DNA from: Phaeospirillum sp.
Lineage (GTDB): Bacteria > Pseudomonadota > Alphaproteobacteria > Rhodospirillales > Magnetospirillaceae
Assembly: GCA_030651575.1 (NCBI GenBank)
Contig: JAUSFB010000073.1
Coordinates: forward strand, 1-64,000
DNA: 64,000 nucleotides
Direction of reading: 5' to 3'
Position numbers and translations under genes: made by a program. The notes beneath the pieces are model-generated. The model saw only the letters and a list, made by a program, of their open reading frames with translations. It was not told the origin of the DNA and searched no databases. Each line of letters opens with the position of its first letter. Position 1 is the first letter of the stretch. This document shows, piece after piece, positions 55,255-63,496 of the stretch.

Positions 55255-55498
55255 AAGAGAACTCCAAATTTCCCGAACTCTGCGTAATTATATTACAAAA
55301 TTTCCGTCCAGCAAGCTCGACTTTGCCGGCCTCCGCATGTAACAGACCTTTAACCCTGGCGGTGTTGTGAGTTAAAATCGTTACACAACCTTACCCTGGG
55401 GCGGTCATTAAAATCATTCCATATTGCACTCCCCGCCAAGACCGACTAAATTGATCGCCACAGATCATCCACCCCAGCCTTCCAAGGGAGCCACAAGA
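55255..55498. promoter_or_regulatory. Divergent promoter region with a GTTGTG palindrome
   Basis: GTTGTG (55364-55369) and CACAAC (55384-55389) form a 6-bp inverted repeat with a 14-bp AT-rich spacer, about 110 bp from the peroxiredoxin start. An operator is likely; its protein is not known. Confidence 0.45.
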
Positions 55499-56122
55499 AT
55501 GTCCGACAATTGCCAGAGCCCGTGCGTATTGGTAGGGCAGTCCGCCCCCGACTTCACCGCGCCGGCGGTGATGCCGAACAACGAGATCAACCCGACCTTC
55601 AACCTGAAGTCCTATCTCCAGGGGTCCTACGGTCTGGTGTTCTTCTACCCGCTGGACTTCACCTTTGTGTGCCCGTCCGAGATTCTGGCCCATGACCACC
55701 GGGTCGCGGCCTTTGCCGAACGCAACACCAAGGTCATCGCGGTCAGCGTCGACTCCCACTTCACCCATCTGGCGTGGAAGAACACGCCGGTGGAAAAGGG
55801 CGGCCTGGGCAATGTCCAGTTCCCCATGGTCGCCGATCTGACCAAAAGCATCGCCCGCGATTACGGCGTTCTGCTGCCGGGCGGCGTCGCGCTCCGCGGC
55901 ACCTTCCTGATCGACAAGAATGGCGTGGTGCAGTCCCAGCATGTCAACAACCTGCCGCTGGGCCGTAATGTGGACGAGGCGCTGCGCTTGGTCGACGCGC
56001 TACAGTTCTCGGAAGAGCATGGCGAAGTCTGCCCCGCCGGCTGGAACAAGGGCAAGGCCGGCATGAAGCCCAATCCCAACGGCGTCGCCGACTATCTGGC
56101 CAAGCACGCCTCCGAGCTGTAA
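55499..56122 (+). CDS. 2-Cys peroxiredoxin (AhpC/Prx1 type)
   Basis: Thiol peroxidase of 207 aa; ATG at 55499 after AAGGGAG. The peroxidatic Cys is in DFTFVCPSEI, the resolving Cys in EEHGEVCPAGW, so it is a typical 2-Cys enzyme forming intersubunit disulfides. Adjacent trxB offers the reducing route. It detoxifies H2O2 and organic hydroperoxides. Confidence 0.93.
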   Translation: MSDNCQSPCVLVGQSAPDFTAPAVMPNNEINPTFNLKSYLQGSYGLVFFYPLDFTFVCPSEILAHDHRVAAFAERNTKVIAVSVDSHFTHLAWKNTPVEKGGLGNVQFPMVADLTKSIARDYGVLLPGGVALRGTFLIDKNGVVQSQHVNNLPLGRNVDEALRLVDALQFSEEHGEVCPAGWNKGKAGMKPNPNGVADYLAKHASEL

Positions 56123-56144
56123 TCCAAGCGTCAGGGACTATTGA

Positions 56145-57182
<1,038 letters not shown>

Positions 57183-57257
57183 GTTGCGGCACAGTGATCA
57201 TCCAAAGGCATAAGGGCGGATCGAACCGCCTCCTTGGGCAGGAGCCTTCTCGTCGTT

Positions 57258-58151
57258 ATGGATTGGGATAAGCTGAGGGTTTTCCATGCGGTTGCCGAGG
57301 CGGGCAGCTTCACTCATGCGGGTGAGGTGCTGAACCTCAGTCAATCGGCCGTGAGTCGGCAGATCAGCGCGCTGGAGGAAAGCCTCAACCTGCCGCTGTT
57401 CCACCGCCATGCCCGCGGCCTGATCCTGACCGAGCAGGGCGAGCTGCTGTACCGCACCGCCCGCGACGTGTTTTCCAAGCTCGCCATGACCGAAGCGCTG
57501 CTGACCGAAAGCCGCGAGCGGGCGCAAGGCCCGCTGAAGATCACCACCACGGTGGCGTTCGGCTCACTGTGGCTGACGCCCCGGATCAAGGACTTCCTCG
57601 ACCGCTATCCCGATATCTCGGTGACCATGGTCCTGTTCGACGGTGAACTGGACCTGGCCATGCGCGAGGCCGATATCGCCATCCGCATGATGCCGCCGCG
57701 CCAGCCCGATCTGGTGCAACGCCACCTACTGTCCATGAACTACAGCGTCTACGCCGCCCCCGCTTATCTGGAAACGCACGGCGTGCCAAAGTCGCCCGAC
57801 GACCTCGACAACCACCGGATCATCGTCTATGGCGACGATACCCGCGTCTCGGCCCCCGTTTCCAACGTCAACTGGCTGCTGGACGCCGGAGCCTCGCCGG
57901 ACCGCCCGCGCCGGCCAGTGCTGGAGGTCAACAACATCTATGGCATCTACCGGGCCGTCAAAAGCGGTCTCGGCATCGCCGCCATGCCCGACTACCTCAG
58001 CAGCGAGACCGATTCCCTGGTCCATATCCTGCCCGAGTTGAAGGGGCCAAAGATCGACGCCTATTTTGTCTATCCGGAAGAGTTGCGCAACTCAAAGCGC
58101 ATCACCGTGTTCCGCGACTTCCTGCTGGCCAAGATCGCCGAAACCCTCTGA
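57258..58151 (+). CDS. LysR family transcriptional regulator
   Basis: 297 aa, ATG at 57258. The HTH is FHAVAEAGSFTHAGEVLNLSQSAVSRQISALEE; the substrate domain has the typical two-lobed pattern (GPLKITTTVAFGSLWLTP). Transcribed in the same direction as trxB, 75 bp downstream, so it could be co-transcribed. The effector is unknown. Confidence 0.92.
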   Translation: MDWDKLRVFHAVAEAGSFTHAGEVLNLSQSAVSRQISALEESLNLPLFHRHARGLILTEQGELLYRTARDVFSKLAMTEALLTESRERAQGPLKITTTVAFGSLWLTPRIKDFLDRYPDISVTMVLFDGELDLAMREADIAIRMMPPRQPDLVQRHLLSMNYSVYAAPAYLETHGVPKSPDDLDNHRIIVYGDDTRVSAPVSNVNWLLDAGASPDRPRRPVLEVNNIYGIYRAVKSGLGIAAMPDYLSSETDSLVHILPELKGPKIDAYFVYPEELRNSKRITVFRDFLLAKIAETL

Positions 58152-58171
58152 TTTGCTGGGTTTGGCCGAGT

Positions 58172-58205
58172 CATGCGGTCTACGCATGCCCCCACCTTGT
58201 TTTTT
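58172..58205 (+). terminator. Possible terminator after the LysR gene
   Basis: CATGCG and CGCATG (58172-58177, 58183-58188) with a 5-nt loop, followed by CCCCCACCTTG and a run of six T to 58205. The stem is short and not directly joined to the T-run. Confidence 0.4.
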
Positions 58206-58249
58206 GGTGTGGTTACAATCCCCAACATGGCTTACATCAGTAATCACTA

Positions 58250-58410
58250 CTTGCTGCATTGCAGCAGGTCACGAGTTCCAGCGGGGCCTCCCCGCCCTCT
58301 CGTTCCCGGGTGCAACGCCCGGGTTTCGGGTCTTTGGACCCTACGTCTCCTAGACGTGAAGCCTCCCTGTTTGACTTAGCCCCTGGTGAATAACCAGGGG
58401 CTTTCTTTTT
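58250..58410 (+). ncRNA. Candidate structured small RNA with exposed CCU/CUCC loops
   Basis: Six perfect or near-perfect hairpins follow one another. They are TGCTGC/GCAGCA (58252-58266); GCGGGG/CCCCGC with loop CCT (58281-58295); CCCGGGTG/CGCCCGGG with loop CAA (58305-58323); GGGTC/GACCC (58328-58341); ACGTCT/AGACGT with loop CCT (58343-58357); and a terminator at 58378. Two loops and a single-stranded GCCTCCC (58361-58367) resemble the anti-Shine-Dalgarno motifs of alphaproteobacterial sRNAs. No protein frame is credible. The strand is set by the terminator; the promoter is not clear. Confidence 0.6.
58378..58410 (+). terminator. Strong intrinsic terminator
   Basis: AGCCCCTGG and CCAGGGGCT (58378-58386, 58394-58402) with loop TGAATAA, followed by TTCTTTTT. 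It ends the candidate small RNA. Confidence 0.9.
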
Positions 58411-58527
58411 GGCTTGAATGCTGGGGTTTTGAGGATTTCCGCCGTTGCTTGCTGCGGTCTGGCCGGACTGCTATGAAGCTTCGGCTGGGTCTGGGGCTTC
58501 GCTGGGGCTTCGCTTTGCCTCGGCTGC

Positions 58528-58908
58528 CTACGCCACAAGCTCGTCAAGCTTCATCCCCAGCGCCGAGGACAGGCGAACCAGCTCCAGCATCCGCAGATCG
58601 GCGGTGCCTGCTTCGGCCTGATCTACCCGCCGCTTGGTCATGCCGAGAATTCCGGCGGCTTCCCGCAAGCTGTAATCGTTGGTCAGGGTTCTCCATCTGG
58701 CGATTTTTCGGGCAACGCTGGCGAGTTCCGGCCCCAGCCTCGCCTCATCGTTTTTCCGCACCGGTCCGGGTTTGGCCCTGGCGGGGACGATGCCTTCTTG
58801 CCGGGCGACCTTAGCGACATATACAGGGGTGACTTCCTCGCGCCGGGCGATGGCGCTGACGGGCTTCCCGGACTTCAAGGCGGCGATAATTCGGTTTCGG
58901 CGGTTCAT
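58528..58908 (-). CDS. Regulator with two HTH segments (XRE-type C-terminus)
   Basis: 126 aa; the ATG at 58908 follows GGAAG. The N-terminus resembles a recombinase-like HTH (KSGKPVSAIARREEVTPVYVAKVARQEG); the C-terminus is an XRE HTH (SLREAAGILGMTKRRVDQAEAG). A Lys/Pro-rich linker joins them. Last gene on the mobile element's minus strand; probably a regulator of it. Confidence 0.7.
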   Translation of the reverse strand: MNRRNRIIAALKSGKPVSAIARREEVTPVYVAKVARQEGIVPARAKPGPVRKNDEARLGPELASVARKIARWRTLTNDYSLREAAGILGMTKRRVDQAEAGTADLRMLELVRLSSALGMKLDELVA

Positions 58909-58972
58909 GGTGCTTCCTTCATGAAAAAGCCCGCCAGCGAGTCGCTGGCGGGGTTGGTGAGCCCGTCGCGGG

Positions 58973-59263
58973 TCATGTCGACGTGGTCGATACAATCGAT
59001 GCCATGTAAGTCTTTGATAACATTGGCTGAAAAGTGAGCCGGGCGCGCAGCTCGGCTTCCATCTTGTTGAAGGCGGTGATGTAGGCGAGCTTGAACTTCA
59101 AGGCCTTGAGGCCTTTGAAGCCCATGATCAGATAGCTGAGACCGTCGCGGGTCATGTCCACCGAGGGTCGGGTTTCCCCCTTGCTGTCCTGATACTCAAC
59201 GGGTCGAAAGTTCGACCCGTTGAATTCCGAGCTACAATCCAGGTTGCGGATCGCTTCGAGCAC
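58973..59263 (-). pseudogene. Rha-family phage regulator, N-terminus without a normal start
   Basis: 96 aa from GTG 59263. Core matches Rha antirepressors: EYQDSKGETRPSVDMTRDGLSYLIMGFKGLKALKF and AYITAFNKMEAEL. The same frame continues open upstream to about 59365 and encodes Rha-like YANSREVAEAFGKEHKH. It has no ATG, GTG or TTG there before a TGA. The upstream part overlaps the HTH gene's end. Either a rare start or frameshift is used, or the start has been lost. Confidence 0.6.
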
Positions 59264-59331
59264 ATGCTTGTGCTCCTTCCCGAACGCCTCGGCGACCTCG
59301 CGGCTATTGGCGTAGATCGCGCCGTCGAGGT

Positions 59332-59556
59332 CTACTTGTACCCGAAAGCCTTCATGGCCTCATTCATACCTTCCGCTCCTCCTACAGCGGCAACTCCACC
59401 AAGCCCTTCTATCCATCGGTCCACGGCAACCCGATCATACCGGCGACACCGTCCGATCTGGACATGAGCGGGGCCATGCTTGCGAAGCTGACCCACACTG
59501 ACGGCGGCGTAAGCAGCGGCTTCCTTGACGGTCAACAGGCGGGGTTCCAGGGTCAT
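59332..59556 (-). CDS. Excisionase/MerR-type HTH protein
   Basis: 74 aa with the helix-turn-helix_17 pattern: LLTVKEAAAYAAVSVGQLRKH then GRCRRYDRVAVDRWIEG. Such proteins act as recombination directionality factors or small regulators. Its ATG overlaps the stop of the tail-I-like gene (ATGA), and its end overlaps the Rha frame. Confidence 0.72.
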   Translation of the reverse strand: MTLEPRLLTVKEAAAYAAVSVGQLRKHGPAHVQIGRCRRYDRVAVDRWIEGLGGVAAVGGAEGMNEAMKAFGYK

Positions 59557-60167
59557 ACCGCCACGTCCTTAGCGTCGATGTTGATGGATAGCACCTGCCC
59601 ATAGAGGCGGTGACGCCCATATCCGATAGGGATGCGGGTGCCGGACTTCGAGGTGTTCTTGGGCGCACCGAGATACTTGGAGGCATCGGGGTTCATCGCG
59701 GAACCCGAGTTATTCCAGGTGGGGGTATCCATCTGTGGGGCGGGGGAGAGCGCGGCGAGCACACCGGCCCCCATCATGCCGACGCCTGCCATGAGGACGC
59801 TGGAGGCGCTCAACGAGACAGCCTCAGCGCCGGCCCCCCACAGAGGCACCGTCGCGGGCATCATGACGGCAACGGCCACCAGCACGACCCCAATCACGAT
59901 CTGGATCATGCCCGCCTGTTTAGAGCCCGAGAAGTCAGGGTGGAGGTGGATATCGACTTCATCGTCTCGGAGGGGGCGGTATAGATCCTCTCGGGTGGAA
60001 TACCCTCGAACCCGCATCTGGTGACGCTGCTGTCCAGGGATGGGGTTGAAGGCATTGGTCATGAGACATAAGGCATTGATCGCCTCAGCCACGGTTGCAG
60101 CGTCGAACTCCAACCCACTAGGGCAGAGCTTTTTCAGCCTTCCATGCAGAATAATTTTCCGCTTCAT
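59553..60167 (-). CDS. Lambda-type tail assembly protein I homologue
   Basis: 204 aa from ATG 60167. Resembles phage tail assembly protein I (MKRKIILHGRLKKLCPSG, then NPIPGQQRHQMRVRG, DEVDIHLHPDFSGS). Two hydrophobic helices follow (MIQIVIGVVLVAVAVMMPATV and GAGAEAVSLSASSVLMAGVGMM). It is a lone structural-type gene among regulatory genes, with overlaps at both ends. Ending GTRIPIGYGRHRLYGQVL is typical of the family. Confidence 0.78.
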   Translation of the reverse strand: MKRKIILHGRLKKLCPSGLEFDAATVAEAINALCLMTNAFNPIPGQQRHQMRVRGYSTREDLYRPLRDDEVDIHLHPDFSGSKQAGMIQIVIGVVLVAVAVMMPATVPLWGAGAEAVSLSASSVLMAGVGMMGAGVLAALSPAPQMDTPTWNNSGSAMNPDASKYLGAPKNTSKSGTRIPIGYGRHRLYGQVLSINIDAKDVAV

Positions 60168-60379
60168 CACGCTTCGAGCCTCCGGTAAACTTGAAGGTCG
60201 ATCTCGGTCAGCTGCCCTTCCGGCAAGGGCGTAACCCCGAGGTCTACCCCCGCGATTTCCTGGAGGATGGCTCTGCGGATATCGGTGCCAATCCATACAC
60301 TCTGAGGCCCGAGTCCGGCCCGGAGGTGCCGAACGGCGTTGAGCAATTTCAGGTCCAACGGGGGGATAATCTGGGTCAC
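60167..60379 (-). CDS. Hypothetical small protein
   Basis: 70 aa, starting MTQIIPPLDLKLLNAVRHLRAG. No family recognised. Stop overlaps the ATG of the tail-I gene (ATGA), and its own start overlaps the preceding gene's stop. Confidence 0.55.
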   Translation of the reverse strand: MTQIIPPLDLKLLNAVRHLRAGLGPQSVWIGTDIRRAILQEIAGVDLGVTPLPEGQLTEIDLQVYRRLEA

Positions 60380-60666
60380 TTGAATACCTCGGAAATGGCG
60401 GCGGGCAACATGTCGAATGCCCGCAGCATGTCGTCAGCCTCGACCGAGCCGAAACGGTGGCGCAGATGTGTCAATAAGCCTTGCCGAGAGCCGTGCCCAC
60501 CATGGTCGGTAATGTTGGCAATCTCGTCGGCAAGTTGCCGCTGAAATCTGACTAGACGACGAGTGGCCTCGACGGTGTTGGCGGCGGGGCTGGCGAGACC
60601 CACCCCGCCGCCGGATGCGCCTGCGAAAGCCAGATCCGACATGGATTTCGCGGCACAACTGGTCAT
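60376..60666 (-). CDS. Hypothetical protein of the element
   Basis: 96 aa, Gly/Ala-rich near the N-terminus and helical later (VRFQRQLADEIANITDHGG, LLTHLRHRFGS). No family recognised. It overlaps both neighbours by 4 bp. Confidence 0.5.
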   Translation of the reverse strand: MTSCAAKSMSDLAFAGASGGGVGLASPAANTVEATRRLVRFQRQLADEIANITDHGGHGSRQGLLTHLRHRFGSVEADDMLRAFDMLPAAISEVFK

Positions 60667-60881
60667 CGCCGGAGCCGAAAGGCGGCGAGATTAATCTTCC
60701 GGGCCGGGGCCAGTCCGAAGGCTTCCCGGACATGGTCCGGGGCGTCGGCCATGGCCCTGAGGACCATGCTCTCATCGGCCCCCAAGAAGCCCGCCAACCG
60801 GGCGATGGTGGGCGGACTCTTGGGGCTCAACTTGACGATTTCGACAGCCTTGCTGACGACCCAAGCATGTTCGGCGTTCAT
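60663..60881 (-). CDS. Hypothetical small protein
   Basis: 72 aa; the segment TIARLAGFLGADESMVLRAMAD could be an HTH-like helix pair. Its ATG overlaps the upstream stop at 60878. Confidence 0.5.
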   Translation of the reverse strand: MNAEHAWVVSKAVEIVKLSPKSPPTIARLAGFLGADESMVLRAMADAPDHVREAFGLAPARKINLAAFRLRR

Positions 60882-61759
60882 TGGAACCTCGCGGCAATGG
60901 CACGGCCCAGATCATCGCCAAATTCGGCGGCGGCTGCCTTGAGACGGGCCTGGATTTCGGGTGGAATGTTAACCACGGTCGGCTTGGCCCGGTTGCTGGT
61001 CAGCAAGCGGTGTCGCCGGAAATCCAACGCTCCTTCAGGGATCAGGAACCCGTCGCCGGTCTGGGGGTGGGCAGCAATCCACATACCGTCCGTGCCTGCA
61101 AGTTGGTCCGCGAGTCGCTCGGTGGACTTGCGGAGGTAGATATCTCCGTCGCGGTCTTCCCAATTCTGCGCGTCGAATTCCTTGGCGAAGCTGGCATCGA
61201 TCACGACGGTGGTTAGGCCGATGCCCCTGGTGGCAATGACCTTAGCCATGCTGCCGGTCAGCAGGCCGACCGACTTTGCCAGCAAAGCCGCAATCAGGTT
61301 GGCGTCGGCTTCAGCGTCGCTACCATCGGCATGTTGGGCGGTGAGAATGGTCCGGCGTTTGAGGGGGTGGCCCTCCACTTCGGCGGGGCAACCGATCTCA
61401 TGGGCACCATTGGCATCAGGGCCGGTGGTCACCCGAGCAAGCTCCAATACAAGTTTGTCATTGTGGCCGTTCGCGGGGCCAATGGCAGCCCGGACGGCGC
61501 GACGGGACAGTTCCCAGTTTACGGGAGAGATGCTGCCGTCCGTGAGGGCCGGGAGGTGGGTGTGCAAGGCGACGATGGCGTCGGCCAAGGCGTCGGTTCG
61601 GGCGATGGCGAGGCATTTGTGGGAGACGTGTTGCTCGACCACCTCATAAACCTTCGCAGGGCAGGCCGGGGCGAAGTTGCTGAGAATTCGACCATGGTGG
61701 AGGTCAATTTCGGGGCGGGTCCAGGGGCCGGGTGTTGCGGCGTTGCGGGCGGCGATCAT
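60878..61759 (-). CDS. Hypothetical protein of the mobile element
   Basis: 293 aa from ATG 61759 (MIAARNAATPGPWTRP), overlapping the previous stop as ATGA. C-terminal part may be a ribbon-helix-helix-like end (KPTVVNIPPEIQARLKAAAAEF). Otherwise no recognised domain; no signal or membrane segment. Confidence 0.65.
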   Translation of the reverse strand: MIAARNAATPGPWTRPEIDLHHGRILSNFAPACPAKVYEVVEQHVSHKCLAIARTDALADAIVALHTHLPALTDGSISPVNWELSRRAVRAAIGPANGHNDKLVLELARVTTGPDANGAHEIGCPAEVEGHPLKRRTILTAQHADGSDAEADANLIAALLAKSVGLLTGSMAKVIATRGIGLTTVVIDASFAKEFDAQNWEDRDGDIYLRKSTERLADQLAGTDGMWIAAHPQTGDGFLIPEGALDFRRHRLLTSNRAKPTVVNIPPEIQARLKAAAAEFGDDLGRAIAARFQ

Positions 61760-62001
61760 CGGATAGACCTTTTCTTTCCATCGGCTCGGCGAACCTGTTT
61801 GTTCATGGCATCGCCGAAGCGCCCCCGGACGGCGAAAGGCGAGGCGTTCTCGCCATACATGCCAATCCAAGCGCGTTCGAGCAGAACACCAACCAAGGCG
61901 GATACGGTCAAGGCCTCGTCCTCTGCGAGGATTTGGGCCTTTAGTTTTTGAACCTCAGTCGGGTAGTACGTTGAAGCGGTCCTTGTCATCTTGAACACCA
62001 C
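61756..62001 (-). CDS. Possible ribbon-helix-helix protein
   Basis: 81 aa from GTG 62001 or 77 aa from ATG 61989; no strong ribosome site decides. YYPTEVQKLKAQILAEDEALTVSALVGVLLERAWI has the strand-helix-helix rhythm of small RHH regulators. First gene of the tightly overlapping set. Confidence 0.5.
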   Translation of the reverse strand: MVFKMTRTASTYYPTEVQKLKAQILAEDEALTVSALVGVLLERAWIGMYGENASPFAVRGRFGDAMNKQVRRADGKKRSIR

Positions 62002-62310
62002 TTAATGCATTTACGCACCTACAGTGCCACGAGGTATTTTGATATTCAAGGAATTTTGTTTATGTGATGCATCGGCGTTACTGAACGTATACTAGTACAT
62101 ATCTCAAACAAACTTGTTGCTAGATGCATTTACAGGCCAAACATCTTGTGTAACTCGTGGTTCGGCCTCGCTGACGGGCCAAACCGAGGTCGTCGGTGTC
62201 CCCGCCCCTGCCGTTGGTGTCTGACGTTGCCCTCGGACAGTCCCCGTCTTCTCCGAGCCCGTCGGATAGGCCACGGGTGGCCCCTCGGTGGTGAGGTGGT
62301 GCGGGTGGCA
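62002..62310. other. AT-rich non-coding stretch carrying a recombinase-type repeat
   Basis: No gene is supported. ATGCATTTAC is repeated directly at 62005 and 62124. The left 18-bp inverted repeat lies at 62083-62100. Short frames antisense to the recombinase tail are not credible. Confidence 0.55.
62083..62100 (+). repeat. Inverted repeat, left copy
   Basis: GAACGTATACTAGTACAT. It agrees at 15 of 18 positions with the complement of 63199-63216, the last 10 bases being identical. The two copies flank the serine recombinase. Confidence 0.55.
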
Positions 62311-63000
62311 TCAGGTGACGGCAGTGGCCTCCAGCCGGACCAGCAGACGCCGTACGGCTCCGAATGACCACTCTGCCTTGCCGGTGGCGGTCGGGACATT
62401 CGCGGTTGTCAGCCAGTCGCCAATGGCCCGGATCGAGGTCTCTCCGCACGCGCAGGAATCGACGACGATCTGGCACAGGTCGGCATCCATCGACGCCCTG
62501 GCCGACGCCTTGGCCGCTCGTGCGGCCAATGTATCGACGTTCCGGCACTCGGCCAGCCTGGGGTTGCCCAGCACCACGCCACGGGCGCGGGCGGCGGCAA
62601 GGGCGGCTTTGGTGCGGGCCGATATCATCCGCCGTTCCTCGTCGGCGACCATCGCCATGATACCGATGGTCAACCGGTTCGCGTTCGGCATGTCGGCACA
62701 GACGAACTCGACGCCTGCCTTTTCAAGTCCGAGGAGGAAGTGAGCGTCACGGCTCAGTCGGTCGAGCTTGGCGATCAGCAGTACTGCGCGATGGCGGCGG
62801 GCGGCAGCAAGGGCGAGTTGGAGTTGGGGGCGATCTGATCGCTTTCCACTTTCGATCTCCGTGAACTCGGACACCAGTTCCCAGCTTCCTCCATTGAGGA
62901 ACTCGGTAACGGCATGGCGCTGGCCTTCCAGCCCCAGACCGGAACGCCCCTGCTGTTGGGTCGAGACTCGGTAGTAACTCACGAACTTGCCCGATGCCAT
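62311..63000 (-). CDS. Serine recombinase (resolvase/invertase family)
   Basis: 229 aa; ATG 63000 follows GGAG. Catalytic Ser lies in FVSYYRVSTQQQGRSGLG. Further motifs are LLIAKLDRLSRDAHFLLGLE, ANRLTIGIMAMVADEERRMISARTKAAL and a C-terminal HTH (TSIRAIGDWLTTANVPTATG). It resolves or inverts DNA by a double-strand-break mechanism. Inverted 18-bp repeats lie on both sides. Confidence 0.9.
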   Translation of the reverse strand: MASGKFVSYYRVSTQQQGRSGLGLEGQRHAVTEFLNGGSWELVSEFTEIESGKRSDRPQLQLALAAARRHRAVLLIAKLDRLSRDAHFLLGLEKAGVEFVCADMPNANRLTIGIMAMVADEERRMISARTKAALAAARARGVVLGNPRLAECRNVDTLAARAAKASARASMDADLCQIVVDSCACGETSIRAIGDWLTTANVPTATGKAEWSFGAVRRLLVRLEATAVT

Positions 63001-63009
63001 GCTGGCCAC

Positions 63010-63364
63010 TCCAGTTGATCGCCTTCGCCCTGGTATGATCCCGCCTGCTATACGGTCGTTTTGCAGGAAGGATCAGAGGTAGGACGACGAAAACAGAGCG
63101 AGCGTGACTGGCAGGAGTGTGTCCGGCAAGCTGACCGTATTCACAGTACATATGGAGAATGTTGGCGCTTATATGTGTCAAGCGCAAAGATTAGGATGAT
63201 GTACTAGTTGACATTCTCGAAGGAGTACACCTTTTTTGTGGCGTAGGAATTAGTTTCTACAGCCACAACTCGCCTCTAACTCCGGTGAATTTTTGCAAAT
63301 TTTGAATGCTATTACAATACTTTCTTTATTCACCATGGGTTTGCTTGGTGGCGCTCTCGCGGGA
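63010..63364. other. Non-coding region with recombinase-site-like repeats
   Basis: GTACATATG-GAGAATGT (63146-63162) and its approximate complement ACATTCTC...GTAC (63211-63228) are seen, with AGTACATAT also at 62094. AT-rich stretches with poly-T follow near 63230 and 63285. It may hold the recombinase promoter and binding sites. Confidence 0.5.
63199..63216 (-). repeat. Inverted repeat, right copy
   Basis: ATGTACTAGTTGACATTC, complement partner of the copy at 62083. It is upstream of the recombinase gene. Confidence 0.55.
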
Positions 63365-63496
63365 GGGGGATAAGGGGGTTACGGGGGTCACTCCCAGCCT
63401 AACTCCCCAAACTGTCATTTCACTATTGATCTACCTGAGTAAATGACAGTTTCGGGCGTAGTAGTAAAAGTGACCCCTTTATCCCCCTTATCCCCC
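63365..63496. repeat. Nested inverted repeat with two layers
   Basis: Outer arms GGGGGATAAGGGGG (63365-63378) and CCCCCTTATCCCCC (63483-63496) are perfect complements, extended by GGGGTCACT (63384-63392) against AGTGACCCC (63469-63477). Inner arms AAACTGTCATTT (63409-63420) and AAATGACAGTTT (63441-63452) are also perfect, with a 20-nt loop. The right outer arm runs over the stop of the primase-like gene. It could be a replication or transfer origin, or a large bidirectional terminator. Confidence 0.75.

Noticed and set aside
58386-58814. 142-codon plus-strand frame after the terminator
   Set aside because: Starts in the terminator loop and is antisense to the HTH gene; composition not protein-like.
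62120-62548. 142-codon minus frame covering the end of the recombinase
   Set aside because: Overlaps the recombinase in another frame; Arg/Gly-rich shadow.
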